A DNA stretch of 8,331 bases from Sphingobacterium sp. UBA1575 (GTDB lineage: Bacteria; Bacteroidota; Bacteroidia; Sphingobacteriales; Sphingobacteriaceae). Under the pieces are notes generated by a model that worked only from the letters and a program-made list of their open reading frames with translations, was not told where the DNA came from and made no database searches. Position numbers and translations under genes: made by a program. Location: positions 20,508-28,838 of the forward strand of contig DCOH01000016.1 in assembly GCA_002322865.1 (NCBI GenBank). The letters are read 5' to 3'. The first letter of the stretch is position 1; each line of letters starts with the position of its first letter. Below, one piece after another: positions 1-6,423 of this stretch.

Positions 1-2738
1 ACGCCTCCAATGGCACTCATCGGGATAGCCGTATAGACCAAAACGGCTTCCTTGAACGAATGGAACGTGAAGTATAACAGGATAAAAATCAAAAGCAGGG
101 CGATAGGTACTGCTATGAGTAATCTGTCGGTAGCTTTTTGGAGGTTCTCAAACTGACCACCATAAGTAAAATAATAACCTGTCGGTAGCTTAATCTGTTC
201 AGCCAATTTATCCTGAATTTCATTGACAACGCTGGCTACATCCCGCCCCTGTACGTTGAAGCCGACATATATCCTGCGTTTACCGCCTTCACGGCTGATT
301 TGTGCGGGCCCTAATTTGTAATCAATGTTTGCAACCTGTGAAAGCGGTATTTGGTCGCCGTTTGGTAGTGGGATAAACAGATTGCTCACATCCTCAATGG
401 AACTGCGGTGGGCTTCATCAAGCCGTACCACCAAATCAAATCTTCGTTCGTTTTCATAAATCACACCTGCTGATTTACCTGCGAACGCAGTGCTGACAAT
501 ATCGTTTATTTCCTGTACATTCAAGCCGTAATTGGCTATTCGGGTACGGTCATATTCGATATTGATTTGGGGAAGACCTGCTACCCGTTCTACCTGCGGA
601 GCAGTCGCACCTTCTACTGTTTGAATAATAGCATTCGCTTTATTGGCATAAACCAACAAACTGTCGAGGTCTTCTCCGAATATCTTAACGGCTACATCCT
701 GCCTGATACCTGTCATCAGTTCATTAAACCGCATCTGTATCGGCTGATTGGCTTCAAAGAATACACCGGGAATAACTTCAAGTTTCTCCATCATTTCATT
801 GGAAAGCTCGTCATAGGATTTTTTTGTTTTCCATTCGTCCTGCGGTTTTAGGATAATCATCAGGTCAGTGGCTTCGGGAGGCATCGGGTCTGTCGGTACT
901 TCGGCAGCACCAGTCTTGCCTACGACCATTCTCACTTCGTCAAATTCCTTGATTATCCTTGATGCCTGCATAGAGGTTTCCAGACTTTGGCTTAACGATG
1001 TTCCTTGTGGCAGGATACAGTGGAAAGCAAAATCGCCCTCGCCCAATTTTGGCAGGAACTCTCCGCCCATCCGTGAAAAAAAGAATATACTTATGGTAAA
1101 CAGCCCAACGGCAACCGCAATAACCACATATTTCATCCGAATGGCTTTTTCTAACAATGGTTTATAAACCCCTTGAAGATAGTCCATCATTTTGTCTGAA
1201 AAATTCTTTTTGGTAATCGGCTTTTTAGACAAACACAAAGCACTCATCATCGGGATATAGGTAAAGGACAAAATCAATGCTCCCAAAATGGCAAAACTTA
1301 CAGTCTGTGCCATTGGCGTAAACATTTTACCCTCTATACCCACCAAAGTAAGGATAGGGATATAGACAATAAGGATGATAATTTCGCCAAATGCGGCACT
1401 CGTACGAATTTTCCGTGCAGATTCATATACCTCTTCATCCATTTCTGCCTGCGTAAGTCTTTGTGTGGATTTCCGCAAGCCCAAATGATGCATTGTCGCT
1501 TCAACAACAATCAGGGAACCATCTATTACCAATCCGAAATCAATAGCCCCCATACTCATCAGGTTGGCACTTACACCAAACAGCCGCATCATTCCCAACG
1601 CAAAAAGCATAGATAGCGGTATGGCTGAGGCTACAATCAGTCCTGCTCTGAAATTCCCCAGGAATAGAATTAATACAAAAATAACAATCAGTGCGCCCTC
1701 AATGAGGTTCTTTTGAACCGTACTTATCGCTCTATCAACCAAATCCATTCTGTCTAAAAATGGTTCTATGACCACGTCTTCGGGTAGAGATTGTTGGATA
1801 ACCGGTATTTTTTCTTTGATACTTTTTACAACTTCAGAGGTGTTTTCTCCCTTCAACATCATTACAATCCCACCCACAGCATCTACTTCGCCATTATAGG
1901 TCAATGCTCCGTACCGGGTTGCGTGACCAAATTGTACTTCTGCCACATCTTTGATAAATACCGGAACGCTACCTGTATTTTTAACGACGATATTTCCTAC
2001 ATCTTCCAATGAAGTAACCAGACCAATCCCGCGAATAAAGTAAGCATTGGGCTTCTTATCGATATATGCACCTCCGGTATTTTGGTTGTTGTTTTCGAGG
2101 GCGGTAAAAATATCGGAAATACTAACGTCCATTGCCTTGATGCGGTTTGGGTCGATAGAAACTTCGTACTGTTTAAGCAAACCACCGAAACTATTGACTT
2201 CTGCAATTCCCGGAGTACCGTAAAACTGACGGGCAACAATCCAATCCTGCATTGTCCGCAAATCCATTGCGGAATATTTGTCTTCACTGCCTTCTTTGGG
2301 ATGAAGAATATATTGGTACACTTCGCCAAGACCTGTACTGACAGGAGCAAGTTCAGGTGTTCCAATCCCGTCAGGTATCTGGTCTTGTGCTTCTTTCAGC
2401 TGTTGGCTTACTAACTGTCGTGCAAAATAAATATCGACATTATCTTGAAAGACAACGGTTACAACAGATAATCCAAATCTTGAAACACTTCTTATCTCTT
2501 CTACTTTTGGAAGATTAACGATACTTTGCTCTACGGGAAATGTTACTAATTGTTCTACTTCTTGTCCTGCCAATGTAGGCGACAGGGTAATAATCTGAAC
2601 CTGATTGTTTGTAATGTCAGGTTGGGCATCAATGGGGATTTGCTTGGCACTCCATACCCCCCAAATGATGAGAAACAAGGTCATCAATCCTATAATGAAC
2701 TTATTCTTTATAGAGAATTTTATAATACTATTTAACAC
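1..2738 (-). CDS. Heavy-metal efflux RND pump, CusA/CzcA family (C-terminus cut by window edge)
   Basis: Inner-membrane proton-driven pump of a tripartite RND exporter that expels metal ions through an adaptor and outer-membrane channel. 912 residues are visible; family members have about 1,030-1,050 or more, so the last membrane helices lie outside the window. TM1 is near residues 14-30, TM2-TM6 near 348-500, TM7 near 537-554 and TM8 near 872-890, with large periplasmic loops between. TM4 carries the heavy-metal RND proton-relay pattern D400-(x5)-D406-(x6)-E413 inside GAIDFGLVIDGSLIVVE. At the positions of the three CusA copper/silver methionines (573, 623, 672) it has His573, Ala623 and Glu673, and the flanks (DPMPP near 617-621; RFNELMTG near 670-677) resemble CzcA-type divalent-cation pumps. 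The start is GTG: the first in-frame upstream stop is near 2787, and this start gives the family-typical N-terminus VLNSIIKFSIKNKFIIG. It lies 132 nt downstream of the DUF6660-type gene on the same strand, probably in one operon. The 132-nt gap is AT-rich and holds the short repeat TTAATGAT at 2750-2757 and 2764-2771. Family certain; substrate inferred. Confidence 0.95.
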   Translation of the reverse strand, partial: MLNSIIKFSIKNKFIIGLMTLFLIIWGVWSAKQIPIDAQPDITNNQVQIITLSPTLAGQEVEQLVTFPVEQSIVNLPKVEEIRSVSRFGLSVVTVVFQDNVDIYFARQLVSQQLKEAQDQIPDGIGTPELAPVSTGLGEVYQYILHPKEGSEDKYSAMDLRTMQDWIVARQFYGTPGIAEVNSFGGLLKQYEVSIDPNRIKAMDVSISDIFTALENNNQNTGGAYIDKKPNAYFIRGIGLVTSLEDVGNIVVKNTGSVPVFIKDVAEVQFGHATRYGALTYNGEVDAVGGIVMMLKGENTSEVVKSIKEKIPVIQQSLPEDVVIEPFLDRMDLVDRAISTVQKNLIEGALIVIFVLILFLGNFRAGLIVASAIPLSMLFALGMMRLFGVSANLMSMGAIDFGLVIDGSLIVVEATMHHLGLRKSTQRLTQAEMDEEVYESARKIRTSAAFGEIIILIVYIPILTLVGIEGKMFTPMAQTVSFAILGALILSFTYIPMMSALCLSKKPITKKNFSDKMMDYLQGVYKPLLEKAIRMKYVVIAVAVGLFTISIFFFSRMGGEFLPKLGEGDFAFHCILPQGTSLSQSLETSMQASRIIKEFDEVRMVVGKTGAAEVPTDPMPPEATDLMIILKPQDEWKTKKSYDELSNEMMEKLEVIPGVFFEANQPIQMRFNELMTGIRQDVAVKIFGEDLDSLLVYANKANAIIQTVEGATAPQVERVAGLPQINIEYDRTRIANYGLNVQEINDIVSTAFAGKSAGVIYENERRFDLVVRLDEAHRSSIEDVSNLFIPLPNGDQIPLSQVANIDYKLGPAQISREGGKRRIYVGFNVQGRDVASVVNEIQDKLAEQIKLPTGYYFTYGGQFENLQKATDRLLIAVPIALLLIFILLYFTFHSFKEAVLVYTAIPMSAIGG

Positions 2739-2870
2739 TTCTATTGTGATTAATGATGAATAATTAATGATAAATTGCAATGATTATGAATACGAGAAAT
2801 ACGAAGTATGACCCAAAACATTCAGCTTGTTGCTGTACGCAAAAAGCTATAATCATTAAAACATTAAAAA

Positions 2871-3209
2871 TTATGCATTAATCTTTGGCGGTTGCCAAAT
2901 TCCCCCCAGATAGTGGGATATAAAGGTACATTTATAATAAACTTTAGGCTTAGAAAGGTCAAAAGTCTTCGCCTTAACTAAGCTGTATACATTCCATTGA
3001 AGCACTATACCTGAAACTATTCCACAACAACCGCATAAACAAAATGGACTGCACATATCAGTTGTTTCCTGATGGTCGTGGCTTCCTTGATGGGTTAATT
3101 CTTCCGAATGGTTATGGTTTTGAAAGTTGTCCTTTTCATACATATCGGTACACGGCATTAAAAATACCGTCATCATATAAATTGCCAATATGGAGTAAAA
3201 GACTTTCAT
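2871..3209 (-). CDS. Small His/Cys-rich exported protein, DUF6660-like
   Basis: 112-residue protein that I recognise as resembling the DUF6660 family, which often precedes RND metal-efflux operons in Bacteroidota; its biochemical role is unknown. Residues 1-20 (MKVFYSILAIYMMTVFLMPC) form a hydrophobic signal-like segment ending at Cys20, possibly a non-canonical lipobox. Then comes a His-rich stretch (His32, 34, 40, 44, 46) and a dense cysteine cluster CSPFCLCGCC (Cys53, 57, 59, 61, 62), which look suited to binding a soft or transition metal. The rest is moderately hydrophobic and ends in KINA. A longer reading from an ATG at 3254 would add 15 residues, but that start lies inside a terminator hairpin and upstream of the TAACTTTG promoter box, so the ATG at 3209 is preferred. 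Same strand and just upstream of the efflux pump, so a periplasmic metal-handling partner is plausible. The function is inference. Confidence 0.85.
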   Translation of the reverse strand: MKVFYSILAIYMMTVFLMPCTDMYEKDNFQNHNHSEELTHQGSHDHQETTDMCSPFCLCGCCGIVSGIVLQWNVYSLVKAKTFDLSKPKVYYKCTFISHYLGGIWQPPKINA

Positions 3210-3218
3210 ATTCTTTTG

Positions 3219-3226
3219 CAAAGTTA
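3219..3226 (-). promoter_or_regulatory. Bacteroidetes-type -7 promoter box for the metal-efflux operon
   Basis: On the minus strand this reads TAACTTTG, an exact match to the Bacteroidetes -7 consensus TAnnTTTG. Only 9 nt separate it from the ATG at 3209, so the transcript would have a very short or absent 5' leader. The -33 element is not convincing: the nearest TTG, in CATTGCATT, leaves only about 14 nt of spacing instead of the usual 19-21. Confidence 0.55.
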
Positions 3227-3236
3227 GTAAAAAAGT

Positions 3237-3255
3237 AATGCAATGGCATTGCATT
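3237..3255 (-). terminator. Intrinsic terminator of the mobA-mobB operon
   Basis: Perfect palindrome with 8-nt arms (AATGCAAT / ATTGCATT) around a 3-nt centre. It lies 2 nt past the mobB stop codon and is followed on the minus strand by AC and then TTTTTT, the classic hairpin plus U-tract. It also sits 10 bp upstream of the TAACTTTG promoter box of the next gene, so it could double as an operator for the metal operon. Confidence 0.7.
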
Positions 3256-3257
3256 GT

Positions 3258-4517
3258 TTATTGCAATCGTCTCTTTTTCTTCTTCATCCGTTTAGCAAAT
3301 GTTTCTTCTTTATAATCCACGCCTTGTGCATCAGGTAAAAGGCTGAATAATCCTATATCGAAATTCTGAGAATGTTCCTGTGGGATAAACTCAAAAAGGT
3401 CTTTCGTTGGTTGGTTGTCTATTGTATTCGTTTTGGAAAGAGGGTTATCCTGTGTTTTCAGTTCGGGTTTGTTGCCGTTGTTCCACCAATCGTTAAAAAC
3501 ATTTGCAGACAGGTTTCTGTCTAACTGTGAACCATTCCATACAATACGGCTCTCGTGGTCAATGAAAGTTACTCCGTAAATCCGTCCGTTGTCGTTTCTG
3601 CGAACAATCGTATTAATACCGTGTTCGGTCAATTGTTTTCTAAATTCTATTTCGTTGCTTGTCGTGTGCATAGCCAATTCAACAGTATTCTTTAAAACTG
3701 ACCTTACAGGATTGGTTTTCATTTTCTCTTTTGACTGTTCAAAATGCTTTTGTAGTTGTGCAACTCCTGCGTCTTTTCCGAAAAGCGATGCCTTAAACGG
3801 ATTGCTTGCCTTGTTTCCGTTTTCGTCCACTGCCACATAGACCAATCCGTTTACCGGCTGACCGTTCCGCTCGCCTTTGACTTCTTCCGCTGTGATGTTG
3901 AACAGCGACAATAAAGCATTATAGCTTCCCATAGTCGGAAAGCTGTAATACTTCGGCAAATGCCGTACTACCGAAGCAATCTGACTTTTGATGTCGCCTT
4001 TGTGGTAATCCACAGGTTTGAAAACTTTGTTGGCTTGTTTCTGCTCCTGCTCGGTTGCTTTGTGCAGGTTGTATTTCGTTTCAAAATCCCGACAGATTGC
4101 CATTGAACGTGGGTGGTCGTAATCATCGGGGATTTTCTTACCGTCAATGCCTACACAGGTCGAAACGATATGGATATGCATTCGGTCAATGTCCGTATGT
4201 TTGAAAACAATATAAGGCTGATTTCCGTAGCCCATACGTTCCATATATTCCTGTGCCATTTCCGTAAACTGCTCATCGCTTACCTCGTCTTTCGGGTCTG
4301 GGTTCAATGAAATATGCCGTACCGTTTTTTCTGTTTTGATGTTTGCAGACAAATACGGCTCAAAACATTTATTGAAATACGCTACGGAATACCTGCCGTC
4401 CATTGTGTCGGGTATTTTGTTCAGCAACAAAACCGCTCCGTTTTCCCTGTCCACTTTCTGCTGATTGTACAAAATCGCTCCGTACATATTGCTTCCCTTT
4501 CCGATTTTTGCAATCAT
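3258..4517 (-). CDS. mobB: Relaxase/mobilisation nuclease MobB
   Basis: Relaxase that nicks and covalently binds the transferred strand at oriT during conjugation. It is 419 aa with an N-terminal relaxase domain. Candidate nucleophiles Tyr12 and Tyr17 lie in SNMYGAILYNQQ. RHISLNPDPKD near residue 67 is a conserved-looking motif II. The metal-binding His triad is in KHTDIDRMHIHIV (His107, His114, His116), matching the H-x-D...H-x-H motif of MOB relaxases. The C-terminus is very basic (RMKKKKRRLQ). The ATG at 4517 is chosen because it lies 4 nt after the mobA stop and puts the Tyr motif at the usual distance from the N-terminus; an upstream ATG at 4550 would overlap mobA by 29 nt. In Bacteroidetes conjugative transposons a coupling-protein gene (mobC/traG type) normally follows mobB. 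Here a terminator and a metal-efflux operon follow instead. Confidence 0.95.
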   Translation of the reverse strand: MIAKIGKGSNMYGAILYNQQKVDRENGAVLLLNKIPDTMDGRYSVAYFNKCFEPYLSANIKTEKTVRHISLNPDPKDEVSDEQFTEMAQEYMERMGYGNQPYIVFKHTDIDRMHIHIVSTCVGIDGKKIPDDYDHPRSMAICRDFETKYNLHKATEQEQKQANKVFKPVDYHKGDIKSQIASVVRHLPKYYSFPTMGSYNALLSLFNITAEEVKGERNGQPVNGLVYVAVDENGNKASNPFKASLFGKDAGVAQLQKHFEQSKEKMKTNPVRSVLKNTVELAMHTTSNEIEFRKQLTEHGINTIVRRNDNGRIYGVTFIDHESRIVWNGSQLDRNLSANVFNDWWNNGNKPELKTQDNPLSKTNTIDNQPTKDLFEFIPQEHSQNFDIGLFSLLPDAQGVDYKEETFAKRMKKKKRRLQ

Positions 4518-4521
4518 AATT

Positions 4522-4956
4522 TTACTCTTTATGTAGATATTGCTTTTCAAATCTGTCGGTAAGAATTAAAACCTTTAGCAACAGTTCTTTCATTTTTGCG
4601 GTCTGTTTTTCCAATTTATAGAGATATGCAGATGCTTTTTTCTCCGAAAAATTGGCGTTCAATAGCCTTACAATCTGATTGTAATTGGTTGCTATTCCTC
4701 GAAACTGACTGAAAAATTTGGTCAGTCCTGCGTGGTATTCTACCGCATTCATATCAATTTTTACGGTCTTTACGGTCTTTTGAAAGATGCAAGCCGTAAT
4801 GAAATGTGCCTTTACACTTATCCCCGATTGGTCAAAGAGGGCAAGGAACTTGGCGTTTTCCTCTGCATTCAGGTTAATAGAATACCGATGTACGGCAGGG
4901 TCATTCTTCGGTTTTCTCCCTGTTTTCCTAATTTGTTTACTGTTCTTTTCTTCCAT
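4522..4956 (-). CDS. mobA: Mobilisation accessory protein MobA
   Basis: 144-residue partner of the MobB relaxase, probably a ribbon-helix-helix-like DNA-binding protein that helps the relaxase recognise oriT. The basic N-terminus (QIRKTGRKPKNDPAVHRYSI) is followed by the family block NLNAEENAKFLALFDQSG, then KAHFITACIF, and a helical C-terminal half with FFSQFRGIATNYNQIVRLLN. The stop is 4 nt before the mobB ATG, so the two are one operon. The frame is open upstream to an ATG at 5049, which would add 31 residues (MNFGTQKHLPLQGAENRSEV...). That ATG has a GAGG 8 nt upstream but sits in a large hairpin. The start at 4956 gives the usual family N-terminus, but the longer form cannot be excluded. 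Confidence 0.92.
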   Translation of the reverse strand: MEEKNSKQIRKTGRKPKNDPAVHRYSINLNAEENAKFLALFDQSGISVKAHFITACIFQKTVKTVKIDMNAVEYHAGLTKFFSQFRGIATNYNQIVRLLNANFSEKKASAYLYKLEKQTAKMKELLLKVLILTDRFEKQYLHKE

Positions 4957-5021
4957 AATAAATCCATTTCTAATGTTAAACAAAACTGCGACTTCGGAGC
5001 GGTTTTCAGCTCCCTGCAAGG

Positions 5022-5075
5022 GCAAGTGCTTTTGAGTGCCGAAATTCATTTCGAGTACCTCAAAAGATAACTTGC
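5022..5075. repeat. Long imperfect inverted repeat over the upstream mobA start
   Basis: Three nested arm pairs occur in order: GCAAGT (5022-5027) with ACTTGC (5070-5075), CTTTTGAG (5029-5036) with CTCAAAAG (5059-5066), and CGAAAT (5040-5045) with ATTTCG (5048-5053). Small asymmetric internal loops separate them. In total 20 base matches pair up. The apex holds the ATG at 5049 of the extended mobA frame, so on the minus-strand transcript the hairpin could hide that start codon and its GAGG. It may also belong to oriT. Confidence 0.7.
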
Positions 5076-5093
5076 TCTGAACAGGAGTTCAGA
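5076..5093. repeat. Short perfect inverted repeat in the candidate oriT region
   Basis: TCTGAAC and GTTCAGA, 7-nt perfect arms around the 4-nt loop AGGA. It directly abuts the larger hairpin that ends at 5075. There is no T-tract on either side, so a terminator role is unlikely. Confidence 0.65.
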
Positions 5094-5095
5094 AA

Positions 5096-5116
5096 AATCC
5101 GTTTTGCAAACGGATT
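5096..5116. repeat. Perfect 9-bp inverted repeat in the candidate oriT region
   Basis: AATCCGTTT and AAACGGATT, 9-nt perfect arms with the 3-nt centre TGC. It is the third consecutive inverted repeat upstream of mobA. Hairpins in this position next to relaxase genes are typical of oriT; the nic site itself cannot be located. Confidence 0.7.
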
Positions 5117-5193
5117 GGAGTTAGCCGAAAAAATCAACTGCCCCGATTACAAAGTTCGATAAGACTATTTGAAAAACAACGACTTACGATTAC

Positions 5194-5233
5194 GCCAAAT
5201 AAAGCCTTTGAACGCCAAATACTGCCACCCTTA
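5194..5233. repeat. Helically phased GCC repeats, locus 1
   Basis: Four GCC trinucleotides start at 5194, 5204, 5214 and 5224, exactly 10 bp apart: GCCAAATAAA, GCCTTTGAAC, GCCAAATACT, GCCACCCTTA. The core GCCAAATACTGCCAC (5214-5228) recurs identically at 6434-6448. Spacing of one DNA turn suggests a row of protein contacts on one face of the helix. A ribbon-helix-helix protein such as MobA is a possible binder, but that is inference. Confidence 0.6.
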
Positions 5234-5242
5234 TGGGGGCAG
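5222..5242. repeat. GC-rich hairpin between mobA and the DUF3408 gene
   Basis: CTGCC pairs with GGCAG and, past a bulged A, CCC pairs with GGG, with the loop TTAT. This gives 8 G/C-rich pairs in an otherwise AT-rich stretch. It overlaps the last GCC of the phased array. No T-run follows, so a DNA-level role such as oriT or operator seems more likely than termination. Confidence 0.55.
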
Positions 5243-5503
5243 GAATTGCTTTTATTTCCTTTGTAACTAATTAACTGGCTGATTGGTTATATCCTTAATT
5301 AAGTAAATGAATGGCAAAAAAATCGACAGCAAATCTGCGTGATTGAATGCGGACTAATTGCTATTTTTTGAGTTAATGAACTAGCCAGTTAAGTGTATGC
5401 AGGTACATAGGTAAATAGTTGGCTACATAGATACAACAGTATATAGAACTAACTATTCAGCTAACCAGATAGCTAATTGGATATAATATTAAAAATAAGA
5501 GAT
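5243..5503. promoter_or_regulatory. AT-rich divergent intergenic region with dispersed repeats
   Basis: No gene is seen here. It holds a perfect 10-nt inverted repeat, TTAACTGGCT (5271-5280) and AGCCAGTTAA (5383-5392), about 100 bp apart; a direct repeat TACATAG (5404-5410 and 5424-5430) spaced exactly 20 bp; and two AGCTAA copies just before the DUF3408 gene. Promoters for that gene and for mobA are expected here or just to the left, but I find no full TAnnTTTG match; CTATTTTTTGAG near 5361 is one base too long. Confidence 0.45.
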
Positions 5504-6004
5504 ATGATACACGAAGAAAACAAAAATCATCAACCCGAAAAAGAAGATTTCTCTATTGAAAATTTCCTAACTGATGAAAAGAAACAACCTTTGATGAAAC
5601 AACAAGGAATAACACATCGGGAAGACTTTGCAAAACCCGAAGTTGACGAGGAAGCTATTATGCGTGTAATGGCAGGAGAAGAACCCGAGGAAATAGCAAC
5701 AGAAACGGAACATTCAAAGCCATTGGTCAACAATTCTAAAAAAGGCACTTCTAAAACCAAAAAACTGACCAAAGAGGATTACTGCGGACAGTTCTTTAAA
5801 ATTCCGAACAGTACTGCAAGTAGGGGTAAATCAGTCTATGTACGGCAGGAACACCACGAAACATTTAACAGGCTTACCAACATTATAGGAATTGACAAAC
5901 TGACGATTTATGCGTATCTGGACAACATTATCGAGTACCACTTTCAGGAGTTCGGAGAACTGATTAAGGAAATCTATAACGATAAGCACAAGCCATTGTT
6001 TTGA
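5504..6004 (+). CDS. DUF3408 domain protein (conjugative-transposon associated)
   Basis: 166-residue protein whose C-terminal half matches the DUF3408 pattern found in transfer regions of Bacteroidetes conjugative transposons; exact role unknown. Residues 1-85 are charged and probably disordered, with a Glu-rich stretch (MAGEEPEEIATE). A Lys-rich linker (SKKGTSKTKKLTKED) leads to the conserved domain from about residue 92: FFKIPNSTASRGKSVYVRQE, then helices IGIDKLTIYAYLDNIIEYHF and FGELIKEIYNDKHKPLF. The sheet-then-two-helices look fits a ribbon-helix-helix-like DNA-binding fold (inference). The ATG at 5504 is preferred; an in-frame TTG at 5477 would add nine residues. It is divergent from mobA across the repeat-rich control region. 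In typical elements related genes sit beside parA and mob genes; no parA is seen here. Confidence 0.9.
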   Translation: MIHEENKNHQPEKEDFSIENFLTDEKKQPLMKQQGITHREDFAKPEVDEEAIMRVMAGEEPEEIATETEHSKPLVNNSKKGTSKTKKLTKEDYCGQFFKIPNSTASRGKSVYVRQEHHETFNRLTNIIGIDKLTIYAYLDNIIEYHFQEFGELIKEIYNDKHKPLF

Positions 6005-6091
6005 TAACTGCCCATTGATAAGGATGCGTAATTCCCTCTCAAAAATTATTTTCAAAACAAAAAAACAGAAAAAAAAGAAAGCCATTTTAAC

Positions 6092-6236
6092 AAGGCGGAC
6101 AGGGGGAAAACCAAAAGGAAACGGAATAAGTCCCGAAGGGTGGCAGGGCAATCACACAACAACTCTGCGAAGCCACCTTTTGCCCTGCCATTATGCCGTA
6201 AGCTTTTGGTTGGGTGGTGCGGTGGCTGTCCGCTTT
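6092..6236. other. Large nested inverted-repeat structure (structured RNA, oriT or single-strand origin candidate)
   Basis: Four arm pairs nest in strict order. P1 is AAGGCGGACAG (6092-6102) with CTGTCCGCTTT (6226-6236), 11 pairs with one G-U. P2 is AACCAAAAG (6109-6117) with CTTTTGGTT (6203-6211), 9 pairs. P3 is ACGGAATAA (6121-6129) with TTATGCCGT (6191-6199), 8 of 9 pairs. P4 is TGGCAGGGCAA (6141-6151) with TTGCCCTGCCA (6180-6190), 11 perfect pairs, abutting P3. A small CCC-GAA-GGG hairpin (6132-6140) sits between P3 and P4. The 28-nt P4 loop contains GCCACC (6172-6177), complementary to GGTGGC at 6221-6226 beside P1, a possible pseudoknot. An A-rich tract (6071-6079) and T-rich tract (6255-6263) could add an outer helix. 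It could be a non-coding RNA, a transfer origin, a single-strand origin or an elaborate terminator after the DUF3408 gene. Confidence 0.7.
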
Positions 6237-6243
6237 ATCTTTG
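6236..6243 (+). promoter_or_regulatory. Bacteroidetes-type -7 promoter box after the nested structure
   Basis: TATCTTTG is an exact match to TAnnTTTG and overlaps the last base of the P1 arm. The nearest upstream TTG (6210-6212) is 23 nt away, slightly long for a -33 element. A transcript from here would read toward the gene at 6510 with a leader of about 260 nt. The interval 6264-6423 shows no gene and no structure I can support. Confidence 0.35.
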
Positions 6244-6423
6244 CGACCTTTTTATTCTTTTTTAATCCATTCCAATCAAAGAAAGGGTACAAAAAACACG
6301 TAAGGGGTAAGGATAGGATGTTTTTGGTATGCTTTCCTTTATCCGTAGAAAACTCTTTAAATCCGTGAGGGCTTTGCGAGGAAAAGTTAAAGTGTTTTAA
6401 GGATTACTTTCCATTCCTATTGT

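Noticed and set aside
567..2735. Several open frames opposite or across the efflux pump gene, including 868-1167 (+), 1997-2365 (-, other frame) and 2082-2414 (+)
   Set aside because: The minus-strand frame encodes an intact RND pump with conserved motifs throughout; these are shadows in other frames with no family-like sequence.
2750..2790. AT-rich repeats upstream of the efflux pump as a regulatory site
   Set aside because: TTAATGAT occurs twice 14 bp apart, but the stretch is low complexity and such copies are expected by chance.
3589..5070. Plus-strand open frames opposite mobB and mobA
   Set aside because: mobB and mobA carry recognisable motifs on the minus strand; the opposite frames resemble no family and have no promoter or start signals.
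5530..6151. Minus-strand open frames opposite the DUF3408 gene
   Set aside because: They are Ser/Phe/Val-rich antisense shadows, and the plus-strand frame has the DUF3408 pattern.
6015..6368. Plus-strand open frame of 117 codons after the DUF3408 gene
   Set aside because: It starts at a TTG, its residues mostly reflect A/T runs (KKQKKKKA, FLFFFN), and it runs through both arms of the nested inverted-repeat structure, which explains the base order better than coding does.
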